A DNA stretch of 64,000 nt from Azorinus chamasolen. Its lineage: Eukaryota > Mollusca > Bivalvia > Cardiida > Solecurtidae. The stretch covers positions 18,944,957-19,008,956 of the forward strand of contig OY755247.1 of assembly GCA_963576725.1 (NCBI GenBank). The letters run 5' to 3'. Positions within the stretch are counted from its first letter, which is position 1. Each line of letters opens with the position of its first letter. Both the position numbers and the translations under genes were made by a program. Positions 9,894 to 20,392 of the stretch are shown piece by piece. Under the pieces are notes generated by a model, which saw nothing but the letters and a program-made list of their open reading frames with translations, was not told the DNA's origin and made no database searches.

Positions 9894-10396
9894 TTAAAGG
9901 GGATGTCCCTACATTTGAAGCGTTTCATAAACACTTAAAATATACAAAACCCGTTTGGTTATATGCTGAAAAGTAGTATATCGCAAAAAGCCCTATCCAA
10001 TTACCGTTTATAATGACAAAACATACATGTGTTTGATATCGCCGATCCCGATTTTACTCCCTGATGTTTCAGTTTTATTCGGGTTGGGTTTTAGTTTCGT
10101 AACTGTTCGCCCTATTCGCGATTATCCGACCACTTCCGAGAAAGCTATTACGTAAACAATGGAGGGATCGGGTGATCATCGGCAAAACGCGGAAGAACTT
10201 AACGGAAAAGGCCGATAATATTGTGTTGTAGAACAAAAATTATCAGTATTGATGAAATCGGTTTATTTGTATTACAGGGGCATTTTTCGATATAAGTTCA
10301 AATTGGGAACCTTCATAATAATGATAGAGCATAACAAATACCAAGTGTTATGATATTATTGAAAATATGCGATCATTGTAGGGACTTCCTCTTTAA
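9894..10396 (+). mobile_element. X MITE, longer copy
   Basis: Ends TTAAAGGGGATGTCCCTACA and TGTAGGGACTTCCTCTTTAA. A shorter reverse-oriented copy is at 30983-31334. About 500 bp, no ORF. TTAA flanks suggest a piggyBac-like or other TTAA-targeting source. Confidence 0.75.
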
Positions 10397-10620
10397 TTAA
10401 GCATCTCCTCTATAAATACGTGTTTCTACGTATTTGTAAACAGACCAGACGGCTCCTATAGAATATAAGATACTTAGAGTTCTAAATATTATATAAAAAC
10501 AGCATAAACAAACAGAGCAGACTCTGGTCAGAGGGCTCCTATAGGAGCCGTTTCATCTGGGTCTACTCTGTTTTCAAATGCGTTAAAAGACGTACGCATG
10601 GAATAAACTATTAAAGAGCA
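10397..10620. repeat. Two adjacent T1-type hairpin fragments
   Basis: First: AAATACGTGTTTCTACG and GACGGCTCCTATAG, truncated. Second: AACAGAGCAGACTCTGG with GGCTCCTATAGGAGCC, then TGGGTCTACTCTGTT. The interval 10621-10970 holds only a P-hairpin remnant (CTCCTATAGGAGCATTC, about 10916). Confidence 0.6.
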
Positions 10621-10970
10621 GAACCCTGTCAACACAGTGAAAACACCATTATCATTGTGAAATCACGGAAGAAATTAAGCAAACAGTAATATGTGATGTG
10701 CAAACAGCAGTGGGAGCAATTCAAAACAATTATTAAATGTTCATCGCATGTCACATAGACGTTAATCAAATAAAGTGCAGTCATATTATTTACTTTTAAA
10801 CTTCTCTGACAATATGATGTCTTACAGATGTATTTGCGAAGTACAGCGAAATCAAACCTATGGTAGGCATTGACATGTCAAGTTGTCAACGGATCCATCT
10901 ATTCATTTGAACTACTCCTATAGGAGCATTCTGCATAAATGTTGCCCATCATTACCTGTTTTAACTCTTT

Positions 10971-11194
10971 TACTCCATAACTACACCATTCTGCACCTTT
11001 GCAAACAGAGTAGACCAAGCTAAGCCGTCTGATCAGAGTCTGCTCTGTTTGCTTACGATGTAATGCAGATATGATTCTACAGTTTCTGCCATTTACAAAA
11101 TTTCCTGTGTCAACGTGATATTATAACAAATTAATCTAATTAATATTCATTGCGTCATTATTCTTACATGAATATTCATGGTGGAAAGGGTTAA
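10971..11194 (+). mobile_element. T1b MITE
   Basis: TTAACTCTTTTACTCCATAA to GGTGGAAAGGGTTAA. Left hairpin arm GCAAACAGAGTAGACC, right arm GATCAGAGTCTGCTCTG; the apex is deleted. Tail has ATTCTACAGTTTCTGCC and paired TGAATATTCATG motifs. Confidence 0.78.
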
Positions 11195-11220
11195 GACCCT
11201 TATGTTAGATTAGTTGTCGC

Positions 11221-11643
11221 TTAACCCTTTCCTTCATTGGGACTACTTTTGACACATTTGCAATAAGAGTAGAAGGGGCCGTCTGATCAGGGTCTACTCG
11301 GTTTGCTTATGGCATGATGCAGATCTGGTCCTACAGTTTCTGCCATGGTAATAAAATCTCTTTTTTTCTTATTTCCATTAACCCTTTCGCTGCCAAATTC
11401 TGTCGTCTGCTAGCTTTGTCGTCTGCTACAAATTTTCATTTTTTTGATTTTCTACATTTTTGTTTCAAAAACATAGTAACAGTACCAAACAGTTTGGATC
11501 CTGATGAGACGCCGATGTTTGCATATGTAATCACAGATCCGGCATTGGCAGCGAAAGGGTTCATTTATATTAATTAATACTCAAACAGTCATAACGTGTA
11601 CCATTTTTTCATGATAATGAATATTTATGAGGGAAAGGGTTAA
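11221..11643 (+). mobile_element. T1b MITE carrying T6
   Basis: TTAACCCTTTCCTTCATTGG start and ATGAGGGAAAGGGTTAA end. The tail is interrupted after CTTATTTCCA by T6 and continues with ATTAATACTC. Confidence 0.75.
11388..11564 (+). mobile_element. T6 MITE nested in T1b
   Basis: Ends TTAACCCTTTCGCTGCCAA and TTGGCAGCGAAAGGGTT. Contains GTCGTCTGCTA and a half hairpin ACAGTTTGGATCCTGATG that matches T4. Inserted at a TTAA of the T1b tail. Confidence 0.75.
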
Positions 11644-11656
11644 TAGGTTACAAGTA

Positions 11657-11913
11657 CAGTTGAACTTCGATATCTCGAACTATTAGTTCGAGATAACAGA
11701 ATTTGACTTTTCCGATTTCTGATCTGGACAATTTCCTGTAGGAGCTTTCAGCATTACTTAACACCTTCATTAAGCTGTCACACGTGTTTCTAGATATGTC
11801 TAGATATACATTTTAGAGCAATTCTGTATTGTAAGTTTAGGAAGGATTTAATTTTTAGTTCGAGTTATCCCGAAGTTTGAGTTAACCGAGTTCGAGATAT
11901 CGAAGTTCAACTG
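11657..11913 (+). mobile_element. P3 MITE
   Basis: CAGTTGAACTTCGATATC at left and its complement at right, TA on both sides. Part of the left subterminal region and left hairpin arm are deleted; TTCATTAAGCTGTCACACG remains. Confidence 0.82.
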
Positions 11914-12102
11914 TACACTTATTTTGTCACACAGTATTATCAATAATGCTTTATTGTCTACTTTCAGTGACAGCGGGAGTGAGAGGAGTGTTCGCGTTTT
12001 CCGCGGGGACCGCTTGCAGGTACTGGTTATTATATGTAATATACTCACTCATGGGCGTACCAAAAGTACCAAAACACAGTGTATGTGTACATTTATAAAA
12101 TA

Positions 12103-12324
12103 CAGTAAAACCTCTCTAAATCGGACGTTCAGTTTAGCCTAAATATCAGTCTTGGAGATAAGGGACAGTTTAATTTAGGGTGAAAGTCATGCAGAAAGCT
12201 CCTCTAATGCAGAAAGCTCCTCTAGGAGCTTTCTGCATGACGTTCACCCTACATTAAGCAGTAACTTGCCTAAACATATCTAAATTATTCTCTACTGTAG
12301 TTCCGGTTTAGAGAGGTTTTACTG
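12103..12324 (+). mobile_element. P2 MITE
   Basis: CAGTAAAACCTCTCTAAATCG to its complement, TA on both sides. Hairpin GGGTGAAAGTCATGCAGAAAG has a small tandem duplication of the apex segment; apex GCTCCTCTAGGAGC. Confidence 0.82.
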
Positions 12325-12365
12325 TACTATTGATACATTACAAAGTTATATACAGGTATGCCATG

Positions 12366-12650
12366 GTATGTAGTTTACATGTATCAACACTTGTACAATC
12401 TTGCTGTGCAAGCCGGCTTTTGCGGCAATGCTGTAGAGTGTATGAGCAGGATTTTCGAGGTCTCGAGTACAATCCCCACACTCGACGAGAACATTTTCAG
12501 AAAGCCCGGTTACATTTGGCGCCCAACGTGAAACCAAGCCTGTTTGTGCTCCGGAGTAATTGCAAAAAAAAATCCGTTCTCATAGACATTCATTGGGAAT
12601 TTCAACTTGAAGGGGAGCATGTGTGTAGTTTACTTGTGTCAACACTTGTA
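12366..12650 (+). mobile_element. Possible LTR retroelement remnant with primer-binding site
   Basis: TTACATTTGGCGCCCAACGT at 12510-12529 looks like an LTR end followed by a tRNA-Lys type primer-binding site (TGGCGCCC). A segment of about 30 bp starting TGTAGTTTAC is repeated in direct orientation at about 12367 and 12626, as LTR starts would be. No gag or pol coding region is present. Inference; it could be chance. Confidence 0.4.
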
Positions 12651-12813
12651 CATATTTCAATGCCCGTCAATTTCATTCATGCGCTTGTATGCGTTATATA
12701 TGTCTAAAACTCTCTCACCCTGGCCAATTGCTGGTATTTTCTATGAGGAAAGTCCGATAGAGATACGTTAGAATTTGATTAACCTGTTATACTCAATGAT
12801 AGATATGGCTATA

Positions 12814-13227
12814 CAATAGAACTGGTCTTAAGCGGCAATCAAAACATGTCTTATATTTATGCTGTTAACCCTTTCCCTGTTATATGTTTATTACAAATTT
12901 CAATACCTACTGAGTATTCATGGAAAAAATAGTTATAATGAAATATGGAAGTTAAAATATTGTAGCAATTTTAGGAAGTTAAGAAACAGATCTATCAAAT
13001 TCCAATGGCAAATAGAACAGACCCTGATCAGACGGCTCCTCTAGGAGCCGTCTGATCTGGGTCTACTCTGTTTGCAAATGCGTGAAAACACGTTTATATG
13101 AGGGAAAGGGTTAAAGGTATTGTTTTTGCATTACCTTTGACCTGCATTAATATACTACCTGCATTAATAAACCACACAGACCCAGTATAATACATATTTT
13201 GATGGCCGTTTAAGACACGTTCTATTG
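12814..13227 (-). mobile_element. P6 MITE carrying T1
   Basis: Ends CAATAGAACTGGTCTTAAGC and GTTTAAGACACGTTCTATTG, TA flanks. The hairpin is partly lost; TACCTTTGACCTGCATTAA remains. Confidence 0.75.
12865..13114 (-). mobile_element. T1 MITE nested in P6
   Basis: TTAA at both ends; tail first, hairpin last (GACGGCTCCTCTAGGAGCCG). Close to the T1 consensus, like 1077-1327. Confidence 0.85.
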
Positions 13228-13349
13228 TATACATATATCTGTCTTTGAGTATAACAGTTTAATCAAATTCTAACGTATCTGTATCGGTATTTCCTCATAG
13301 TAAATGCCAGTATTTGGTCAGGGTGAGATAGTTTGGGACATATATAACC

Positions 13350-13650
13350 TCATAAGCAACCACATGCCTTTATGAATCTTATGTTCAATAAATGAATGGC
13401 AGCTTAACCCATTCCCTCATATTGACGACTTTTGACGACTCTGTAAAAGTCACTTTGTGAAACCATTGTGATAAATAGAGCATTTGCTCCTATAGGAGCA
13501 AATGCTCTATTTATCACAATGATTTCAAACTACAAAATTCTAAAATTTTCCTTTTCTCTAGTTAATGCTCCTTGTTGGTATATTTATTTTAAGAGGTAGG
13601 ATCTAAAAATAGCCTATGAGGTAATGGGTTAAGGCATGTTCTACTTTATA
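13350..13650 (-). mobile_element. Half P6 element carrying T2
   Basis: Read in reverse: AGTAGAACATGCC, TTAA, GCTGCCATTCATTTATTG, then AGGCATGTGGTTGC, where it stops at the hairpin. T2 lies in the TTAA of the terminal repeat. Confidence 0.6.
13404..13632 (+). mobile_element. T2 MITE just upstream of the coiled-coil exon
   Basis: TTAA ends; complete T2 with apex GCTCCTATAGGAGC. The right end is about 70 bp before the splice acceptor at 13701-13702, so it would lie at the 3' end of the preceding intron. Confidence 0.85.
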
Positions 13651-13702
13651 ACAAGTATATTGGGGACACACATTCATTAAACGTTTATGCTGTATCTTTC
13701 AG

Positions 13703-15412
13703 ATGCATCTTCTCCAAGTCGAGGAAAAATATCGAAGTCAAGCCTTGTATCAGCAACTACACGCATTTGAAGAAAAGGTTCTTCTCTCGTTTGACCAATT
13801 CAACGTTGACGTGTTCTACCGAATGTTTCAGAATTTGACGAAAAGGACTGTCGTTGATGTGCGTAAAGTTAAAACGGTCGGTCATTTACGTAAGTGCTTT
13901 GACGACTTACGGAATGTAATCAAATGTAAATTACGTCACCGACATCTATCGCAAACGAAAGAAGAACACACTCTGGTGAAATATTTCACTTGGTTCTTTC
14001 AATTTCTGGATTACCTGAGAGAGCTGAGAGATAACTTTGTTGCAAGGATCTATTCAACATTATTCAGATATTTTTACCATGTCGGTTACGACTCGCCAGA
14101 TCGGGAAGATACTCTTGATTCGGCTATTTCCGCCCCGAGTGTTCTTTCGTTCGGTAGTATTGATAGTGGATACGCAGAACTAGTTCGACGCTCTCCGTCA
14201 CTGACGGGTGAAGAACTGGCATTGATTTCGGCAAGGTCAATGTCAGACTTTAAAGACACAACTATTGTACGGAGAGACTTTGTGACGAGAAACGCCCTCC
14301 AACTCTTAGGTGAACAATTCCGTGACATTAAGCGACTCTACGACTATTCGGAGATAGAGCAGCTTGCCAAAAGACTCTGCAATCTAAAAGAAAGAACTGA
14401 TCATCTGTTAGATGCAGAGAAAAGCTTAGACAAGGATTTGCTTTGCCAGGATAGTGAGCGTTTCGTCTTCCATCTAAAAGTGCGCGATATGGGACCAGAA
14501 AATTTGGCACGATTAGTTCCAGACATTTTGATTAAATTTCAGAAAGCCACATGGCTTGGGAGACGTTGGTTAGAAAGAGACGATGAAAAGACAAAAGATT
14601 TGAACGTGAAATTGAGCAAATTAACTTCTCTGGAAAATGAAATGAACAAGAGATTAGCGACTCTTGTAAAAGAAATTGAACAGCAAGAGAAAGATCTTGA
14701 CTCACATTCTAATATATTAAACACGTTGCTTGTCCGTGAAGATCGTTCAAACGACCTGTCGTATTGTATCTTCGACATGCAGAAGAAGTCAAATGGTTTG
14801 AGAGAGCAAAGGAAGGAGCTGAACAAAGAACGAAAAGAGTTGTGTTGTAAAATGACACAGGCAGCAAATGATAACGACAAGGCGACATACAAGCAGTTAC
14901 GACCACTGTACCAAAGAAACAAACTAAAACGCTTTGCGCTTGAAAGGCAACTGGCCACGGTAGACTTTCACCTTCATTTATCAGAGTCAGATATGGAGAC
15001 AGAACTCGACATGAAACCAAGCATTATACAGAACACAGATGACACACAGGATAAATGCGAGGAAATTGAGCAGTGTCTTGAAAAGGCTAAGAAGGAGAGA
15101 AATGCGATACAGACAGCCCTAGAACCCATTCACATGGACCGGTTACTTGTACAGGAGCAAATTCAGAGGAAGCGAAAGCAAAAGTTGGCATCAAGCTTAA
15201 ATGCCGAGTTTGTCAGCTCAAAGTCATTGAGTGATGAAAACGTTGTAGACCTTAGTGCGGAATTTCTAGGTCATTCTCAAATCGGGGATCCATTATCTAT
15301 TTTCATGACGTCACTTCCGGAGAGTACTCATTTATCACCAATACACACACCAATAAAGTCGATAGATTCACCAAACACACGTGCTACGGAACTTGTCGCC
15401 TCAGAATGGTGA
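13703..15412 (+). CDS. Coiled-coil protein, large (probably last) coding exon
   Basis: A 569-codon open frame with even, protein-like composition, by far the longest on the + strand. The family is not recognised. Residues 1-130 look helical and basic (KRTVVDVRKVKTVGHLRKCF, RNVIKCKLRHRH). Around 130-175 is a Ser-rich linker. From about residue 280 to 500 there is a charged heptad-like region (LENEMNKRLATLVKEIEQQE; LREQRKELNKERKEL; EEIEQCLEKAKKERN), most likely coiled coil. The C-terminus is Ser/Thr/Pro-rich and ends in ASEW. A pyrimidine tract and AG (CTGTATCTTTCAG) directly precede the ATG, and an in-frame TAA lies about 20 bp further upstream, so this is an exon start: the Met may be the start codon or an internal residue. 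Coding exons may lie upstream. A MITE begins at the stop codon. Confidence 0.85.
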   Translation: MHLLQVEEKYRSQALYQQLHAFEEKVLLSFDQFNVDVFYRMFQNLTKRTVVDVRKVKTVGHLRKCFDDLRNVIKCKLRHRHLSQTKEEHTLVKYFTWFFQFLDYLRELRDNFVARIYSTLFRYFYHVGYDSPDREDTLDSAISAPSVLSFGSIDSGYAELVRRSPSLTGEELALISARSMSDFKDTTIVRRDFVTRNALQLLGEQFRDIKRLYDYSEIEQLAKRLCNLKERTDHLLDAEKSLDKDLLCQDSERFVFHLKVRDMGPENLARLVPDILIKFQKATWLGRRWLERDDEKTKDLNVKLSKLTSLENEMNKRLATLVKEIEQQEKDLDSHSNILNTLLVREDRSNDLSYCIFDMQKKSNGLREQRKELNKERKELCCKMTQAANDNDKATYKQLRPLYQRNKLKRFALERQLATVDFHLHLSESDMETELDMKPSIIQNTDDTQDKCEEIEQCLEKAKKERNAIQTALEPIHMDRLLVQEQIQRKRKQKLASSLNAEFVSSKSLSDENVVDLSAEFLGHSQIGDPLSIFMTSLPESTHLSPIHTPIKSIDSPNTRATELVASEW

Positions 15413-15654
15413 ACACATTCACATATTCTTTTTCACGCTTTTCCATACACTTGCAAACAGAATAGACCAAGATCAGATGGCTCCTGCAGGAGCCGTCTGA
15501 TCAGGGTCTACTCTGTTTGCTTATGAAAATACAATATATCTGACTACAGTTTCTACCAATACAAAAAACTGTGTATATATTCCATTATAAAAATCAGCTA
15601 ATAAATATTCATGATCATTATTCTTACATGAATATTCGTCAGGGAAAGGTTTAA
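15410..15654 (+). mobile_element. T1b MITE starting at the stop codon
   Basis: Hairpin GCAAACAGAATAGACCAAG, apex GCTCCTGCAGGAGC, tail with ATGAATATTCGTCAGGG and TTTAA end. The left terminus is decayed; TGAACACATTCACATATT aligns with a TTAACCCATTCCCTCATATT-type end, and its TGA is the stop of the upstream ORF. An AATAAA lies at 15600-15605 within the element. Confidence 0.7.
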
Positions 15655-16067
15655 ACTGTTGTTGTTTGCTTTCTGTTTGCACTTCTTTCCATTGTATAGT
15701 CCAGACAAAATCAACTGACGTTAGTGACCTCTATCGGCATAATTTCACACTTCGCTGCACTTCTAAATACAGCTCCGGCACACTTCGAAATCGTACAATG
15801 TGGCATGGGATGGTACGTGGTAAGAAGAAAGTGAGAAGACCGTGTCACCCGTGCATTTTATTTTGTCATCCGTCGCTGGCGATTATTGATTTATACTGCG
15901 TCATCTCATTTTGATTTATTCATTAGTCGTGACATGCTGTGGCATTTTTACGAAATGTTTAGATGCGACGCTTATCTAGAGCCCAGCTACTCGTTTTTCA
16001 TTTACCCAAACTTTCCTATTTCCATTACACTGCATGTCTTTCATTTATACTATAACATATGTATGTC
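15655..16067. other. Interval without recognised features
   Basis: Possible 3' flank of the coiled-coil gene. An 82-codon ORF (15666-15914) shows no domain features. No repeats were recognised. Confidence 0.4.
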
Positions 16068-16296
16068 TTAATCCATTACCTCACATACTATTTTTAGACC
16101 CGACCGCTTTGAACAGATCTACCGAAAAGGAGCATTTACTACACAGAAGGGAAATGTTAGAAATGTGTAGTTTAGAAAACATTGTAATAAATAGAGCATT
16201 TGCTCCTGTGGAGCAAATGCTCTATTTATTACAATGGTTTCAAAAGGTAACTTTTACAGAGGCATCAAAAGGCGTTAATATGAGGGAATGGGTAAA
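16068..16296 (-). mobile_element. T2 MITE
   Basis: TTAATCCATTACCTCACATAC start; hairpin AATAAATAGAGCATTTGCTC with apex shortened to GCTCCTGTGGAGC; end GAGGGAATGGGTAA. The arm changes (AATAAA... TTTATT) are compensated on both sides. Confidence 0.8.
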
Positions 16297-16450
16297 AGTG
16301 ACAGTCCCTAAATAAAAGCCCATTTTCAATTTGGTTATGTTTAATCATTATTATGAAGATTGTCAACTTGAAGTTATATCGAACAATTCCCCTGTTATAC
16401 ATCGAGTTATTTTGTGGTTGATCTAGATCCAAACTGTTTGGATATGTTAT

Positions 16451-16685
16451 TTGAACCCTTCTCTTGTTGTTCACGTCAATATACCTACCTGTAAATAGTG
16501 AAGACCTGCAGGAGCTGTGTCATCAGGGTCTGCACTATTTAAAAGTTGATCGTGCAACCAGTGCACTCAGCAGCAGTGAGTGTACAGAGACGTATTTGTA
16601 GACAGTGAAGATATATGTAATTATACAACAGGACACGGGTAAAGAAGGAGAAATGTATTTTAAAATTCAGCAAGAGAAGTGTTAA
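16451..16685 (+). mobile_element. T5 MITE, third copy, partly deleted
   Basis: Opposite orientation to the first two copies: TTGAACCCTTCTCTTG start, hairpin mostly reduced to GACCTGCAGGAGCTGTG, ATTTTAAAATTCAGCAAGAG at the right end, TTAA. Confidence 0.75.
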
Positions 16686-16787
16686 CTTTGCCGCTAGCCT
16701 GCATTGCGATGATTGCAATGACGGGGGTTTCAAAGCTTAATAAACTTCGCTCATTCCAATAAGTTTTATAAAAGTAAATGCGATACA

Positions 16788-16994
16788 CAGTACAACCTGT
16801 TTCAAGCAGCCGTTCGTTTATTGAACACACGGGGTTTAAAAAGCATGTAGTTGCTCAATGCATGACAAAAGTAATGCAGAAAGCTCCCATATAGAAGCTT
16901 TCTGCATTACCTTTGACCTGCATCAAACTACCACCTGCCTTACATACCAATAATTAGACCTATAGTTGATGACTGCTTAAGACATATTCTACTG
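16788..16994 (+). mobile_element. P6 MITE, intact
   Basis: CAGTACAACCTGTTTCAAGC to GCTTAAGACATATTCTACTG. Hairpin TAGTTGCTCAATGCATGAC; apex region GCTCCCATATAGAAGC. Serves as the empty-site reference for nested P6 copies. Confidence 0.75.
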
Positions 16995-17211
16995 TTTGCT
17001 ATTGACCATCGACTTCATGTAGTTTGTTTTATTTAAATGCAATTATATTTCATTGTTTTAATTTATATTGTAATTCTATATTTAATATTTGTAATTTTAG
17101 ATTGTATGTATTCATTTTGTTACAATAAATGTATTATAAGTAGACATCTGTAGTTTATCTTAGACACGATAGTTCGTGTAGTTTACACGTATGCAAATGA
17201 ATTATTTCCTC

Positions 17212-17447
17212 CATGAATATTCATGCAAGCAATAGTGACGTGATGAAAATCAACTAGATTAATTAATTATAATAGCACATGGACACGGGAAGTTTTGTCC
17301 ATGGCAGAAATTACAGAATCATATATATGTCATACTATAAGCAAACAGAGTAGACCCGGATCAGACGGCTCCTATAGGAGCCGTCTGATCTGGGTCTACT
17401 CTGTTTGCAAGGGTGTAGAAATGCGTATTTATGGAGTAAAGGGTTAA
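17212..17447 (-). mobile_element. T1b MITE with perfect hairpin
   Basis: The hairpin 17341-17410 is almost perfect (GCAAACAGAGTAGACCCGG and complement, apex GCTCCTATAGGAGC). The tail lies on the left; the end is GGAGTAAAGGGTTAA. Confidence 0.85.
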
Positions 17448-17487
17448 CTCTTCTCCTTCGAATGCGAATTTACTTGAAGCTGTATAT

Positions 17488-17720
17488 TTAACCCTTTATT
17501 CCATTAGTACGCCTTACCACGCATCTGCAAAGAGAGCAAACATCTATCAGACGGTTGCAGTAGATCTAGTCAGGGTTTGCTCTGTTTACCCATGGAACAT
17601 GATTCTGCAGTTTCTGCCATGAACAAACATTCCTAAGTTCATATGCCACTATTGAAATTCATATACTTAATATTCATGGTGCCATTATTTCTTACATGGA
17701 TATTCATGGAATCAAGGGTA
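17488..17720 (+). mobile_element. T1b MITE
   Basis: TTAACCCTTTATTCCATTAG start, eroded hairpin (AAGAGAGCAAAC ... GTTTGCTCTGTTTAC), tail ACATGGATATTCATGGAATC. The interval to 18277 has no clear feature. Confidence 0.72.
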
Positions 17721-18277
17721 AAGATCGAGTAGATGAAATCCAATATGGTCGGTATGATGTTAGGACACGAAGCAACTTCCATCATCATACGTTTCAATTA
17801 GCTTCAGTTCTGAAACAATATTGCCTCTATACTCTGTTAAACCTTTCCTCCACACATATTCTTGTAAGAAATGAACAGAACATATCTTAATTCAAGGACT
17901 TGAACAATACAGTTCATCGTCACATCACAATACAATTCACAAAAACATGCGAGAAGCAATTGTAATACTATATATAAAAAAGAAGGAAATGAGAGATATA
18001 GATGGCGGAAGTATTAAAGAAAATAGTATATACAAGGTATACAAAAGTAATCATGATATCGGTCGTCTGCTAATCAACTTCTATAATCATACTCTAGAAG
18101 GTGTTTTCTCTTTTCAAATGCATTGGAGCAGTATATGGCAGGTTTGTTTAGCGTATTCACATTCGTACAATTCAACAGATTTATGAGTTTATACATATTT
18201 GGTCTACGGAAATAATATTTCTTTATATATCTTTCTCTTAATTCAACAAATGAAGGACAAACTGAAACAAAATGAAA

Positions 18278-18442
18278 GTATTTTGTGTTAAAGGCAGGTG
18301 ACTGCTAAAAGCAAGGTGAAAGTAAAACAGAACGCTCCTATGGGAGCGTCCTGTTTTACTTTCACCTTCCTTTAAGCAGCCACCTGCCCTACATACCAAC
18401 TAATTAACACAATTTAGTGGCCATTATAGAGAGGTTTAACTG
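18278..18442 (-). mobile_element. P1 MITE, left end lost
   Basis: ATTTTGTGTTAAAGGCAGG, hairpin GGTGAAAGTAAAACAGAACG with apex GCTCCTATGGGAGC, right end ATAGAGAGGTTTAACTG with TA. It supplies the uninterrupted GTGTTAAAGGC site used above. Confidence 0.75.
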
Positions 18443-18654
18443 TACATCATATTAACAACACGTGACTTTTTTATAAGACAACAAAACTACACGTATACAA
18501 GATAAAGTTTCTGTGTAAATTTTACGACATAACAAAATCGATTCCCAATTACTTATAAAAATTATTGTTTACAAGACAACATGTCGGCTTACAAAGAACC
18601 ATCCACTTACTCTCAGACTCTGATTTAAAAACTAATAATAATACAAAAAGGAAA

Positions 18655-18990
18655 CTTCAGAACAAACGTCGATCAAACATGCGCTTGAAAAGAAAACGTC
18701 CATTAGTCATGAATTTCAAAGCAAACATCCACCAGTCACGAATAATAAAGCAAACTTCCATTGGTTATGACTTATAAAGCAAACACCCATTAGTCGTGAC
18801 TTTTAAAGCAAATATCCATCAGTCATGAATTATAAAGCAAACATCAATCAGATATGAATTATAAAGCAAACGTCCATCAGACATGCAGTTGAAAGCAAAC
18901 GTCCACAAGAGAAGCAAACGTCCATCATTCATGAACTTCAAAGCATCAGCCCAATTCCAGATATGAATTTCAAAGCAAAGTTTAAAACAG
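18655..18990. repeat. Degenerate 29-bp minisatellite
   Basis: About ten copies of a unit like AAAGCAAACATCCATCAGTC followed by ATGAATTAT. Units vary in length and sequence. Apparent reading frames across it are products of the repeat. Confidence 0.75.
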
Positions 18991-19075
18991 AAGGCGAAGT
19001 TCAAAATAAATTTCAAAACAAATGTTAATACCAGTACTGGCAGCACATTTAAAAACAAATATTAGAACAGACAGC

Positions 19076-19260
19076 TTATCAGATAAAGGTGCGTACTCAA
19101 ATACTAAAATCGTCATTTCTCCACCAAATCTTATGTTGTGACCATTCTTTAGAATCGTCTCGAAGAGACGATTCTAAAGAGTGATCACAGCATAGGGGTT
19201 GGTGGAGAAATAAAGAATTTATTCTTGGAAATGTTTTAATTTACGTATTTTATCTAGACT
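19076..19260. repeat. H long inverted repeat
   Basis: CAGATAAAGGTGCGTAC; arms TTTCTCCACCAAATCTTATG and complement, apex AATCGTCTCGAAGAGACGATT; right side TTTTAATTTACGTATTTTATC. Five or more related copies lie in the window. Confidence 0.75.
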
Positions 19261-19943
19261 TCTGGTGCCTTTCGAATTACAGCACTCTATCTTAAATTTA
19301 CTTTTCATCGGTTGCAATTTTATTATTATATCACATTTATATAACGCTATTTTCACACAGAATATATGCGTTCAAAAACCCTTCACATACATAAATTACA
19401 TAGAGATGTCCATAAGAATATTAAAAATGGAATTAATTAAAGAATCATAGTTTAAACTATCATTTTCCGTTAGTTTATATGTCCGTTAATAAAGGGAAAT
19501 AGACGCACACTGTGATTATATTGTGTCACCAAAACTCAAATGTAACATTATATGTACCGTGTCAGTATGTCATACGGTTATGACCCAGAACCACCTGGCT
19601 TGGGTGTATGTATGGTATACAGCACTACACATAAGATATTGCCTTACATATGTAGGACAATGGGGTCAATCTTGAATAGGTCAATCTTGTAGCTAATGCA
19701 TATAAAGAACACAATACAATACAAAAAGAAAAAAACCCAACCACTACATACGCCCAATAATATGCAAATCAAGGCACAGGAATACCGTAATAGCATCACT
19801 AATCTATTGACACTGATTGAGACACATAATGCTGCATCGAACCGCAGTCTGGATGGTTTCAAAGAGATTAGGGGATGTCCCTGCCATCAAGATCCCACAA
19901 CCAGCACAATGCGACACATACACCAAGAGGTTACAAAAGTCTA

Positions 19944-20173
19944 TTAACCCATTACCTCATAGGCTATTTTTAGATACAATCTCTTTGAATAAATATACCG
20001 AAAAGGAGCATTAACTAGAGAAAAGGAATTTTTCAGAATTGTGTAGTTTTAAAACCATTGTAATAAAAAGAGCATTTGCTCCTTTATGAGCAAATGCTCT
20101 ATTTATCACAATGGTTTCACAAAGCGACTTTTACAGAGTCGTCTAAAGGCGTCAATATGCGGGAAGGGGTTAA
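19944..20173 (-). mobile_element. T2 MITE
   Basis: TTAACCCATTACCTCATAGG to GGGAAGGGGTTAA. The hairpin is complete with apex GCTCCTTTATGAGC. Confidence 0.82.
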
Positions 20174-20392
20174 CAGCTGACAGGATATTCCTCAACCAAT
20201 ATTTTGCAAACAGCTCTGTATGATGAACGTCGATTGAAATCCAAGTTTACTTCTTGCGGGGCTAACTATTTGGGCTTTATGCAGTGTATTTAAACGATAT
20301 CTGTTATGTTCGAAATGGAGGTCCTACAGCTTTTGATTGGTTTTACTTTCCAATATGAACATGTGCACAAGTGTGCAAAGACTGGATTCTTC

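Larger units (their letters stand above)
12693..13348. repeat. Long palindrome (arms about 120 bp) with P6 at its centre
   Basis: Arms 12693-12813 and 13228-13348 are near-perfect reverse complements (for example TACGTTAGAATTTGATTAA against TTAATCAAATTCTAACGTA). The P6 element and its nested T1 fill the centre. Confidence 0.88.

Noticed and set aside
12330..12707. 125-codon + strand ORF
   Set aside because: No domain or bias typical of a protein; overlaps a probable LTR remnant and the edge of a palindrome.
14086..15020. - strand ORFs opposite the coiled-coil exon (up to 139 codons)
   Set aside because: Antisense shadows with low-complexity Ser/Phe content; the + strand frame is much longer and has a splice acceptor.
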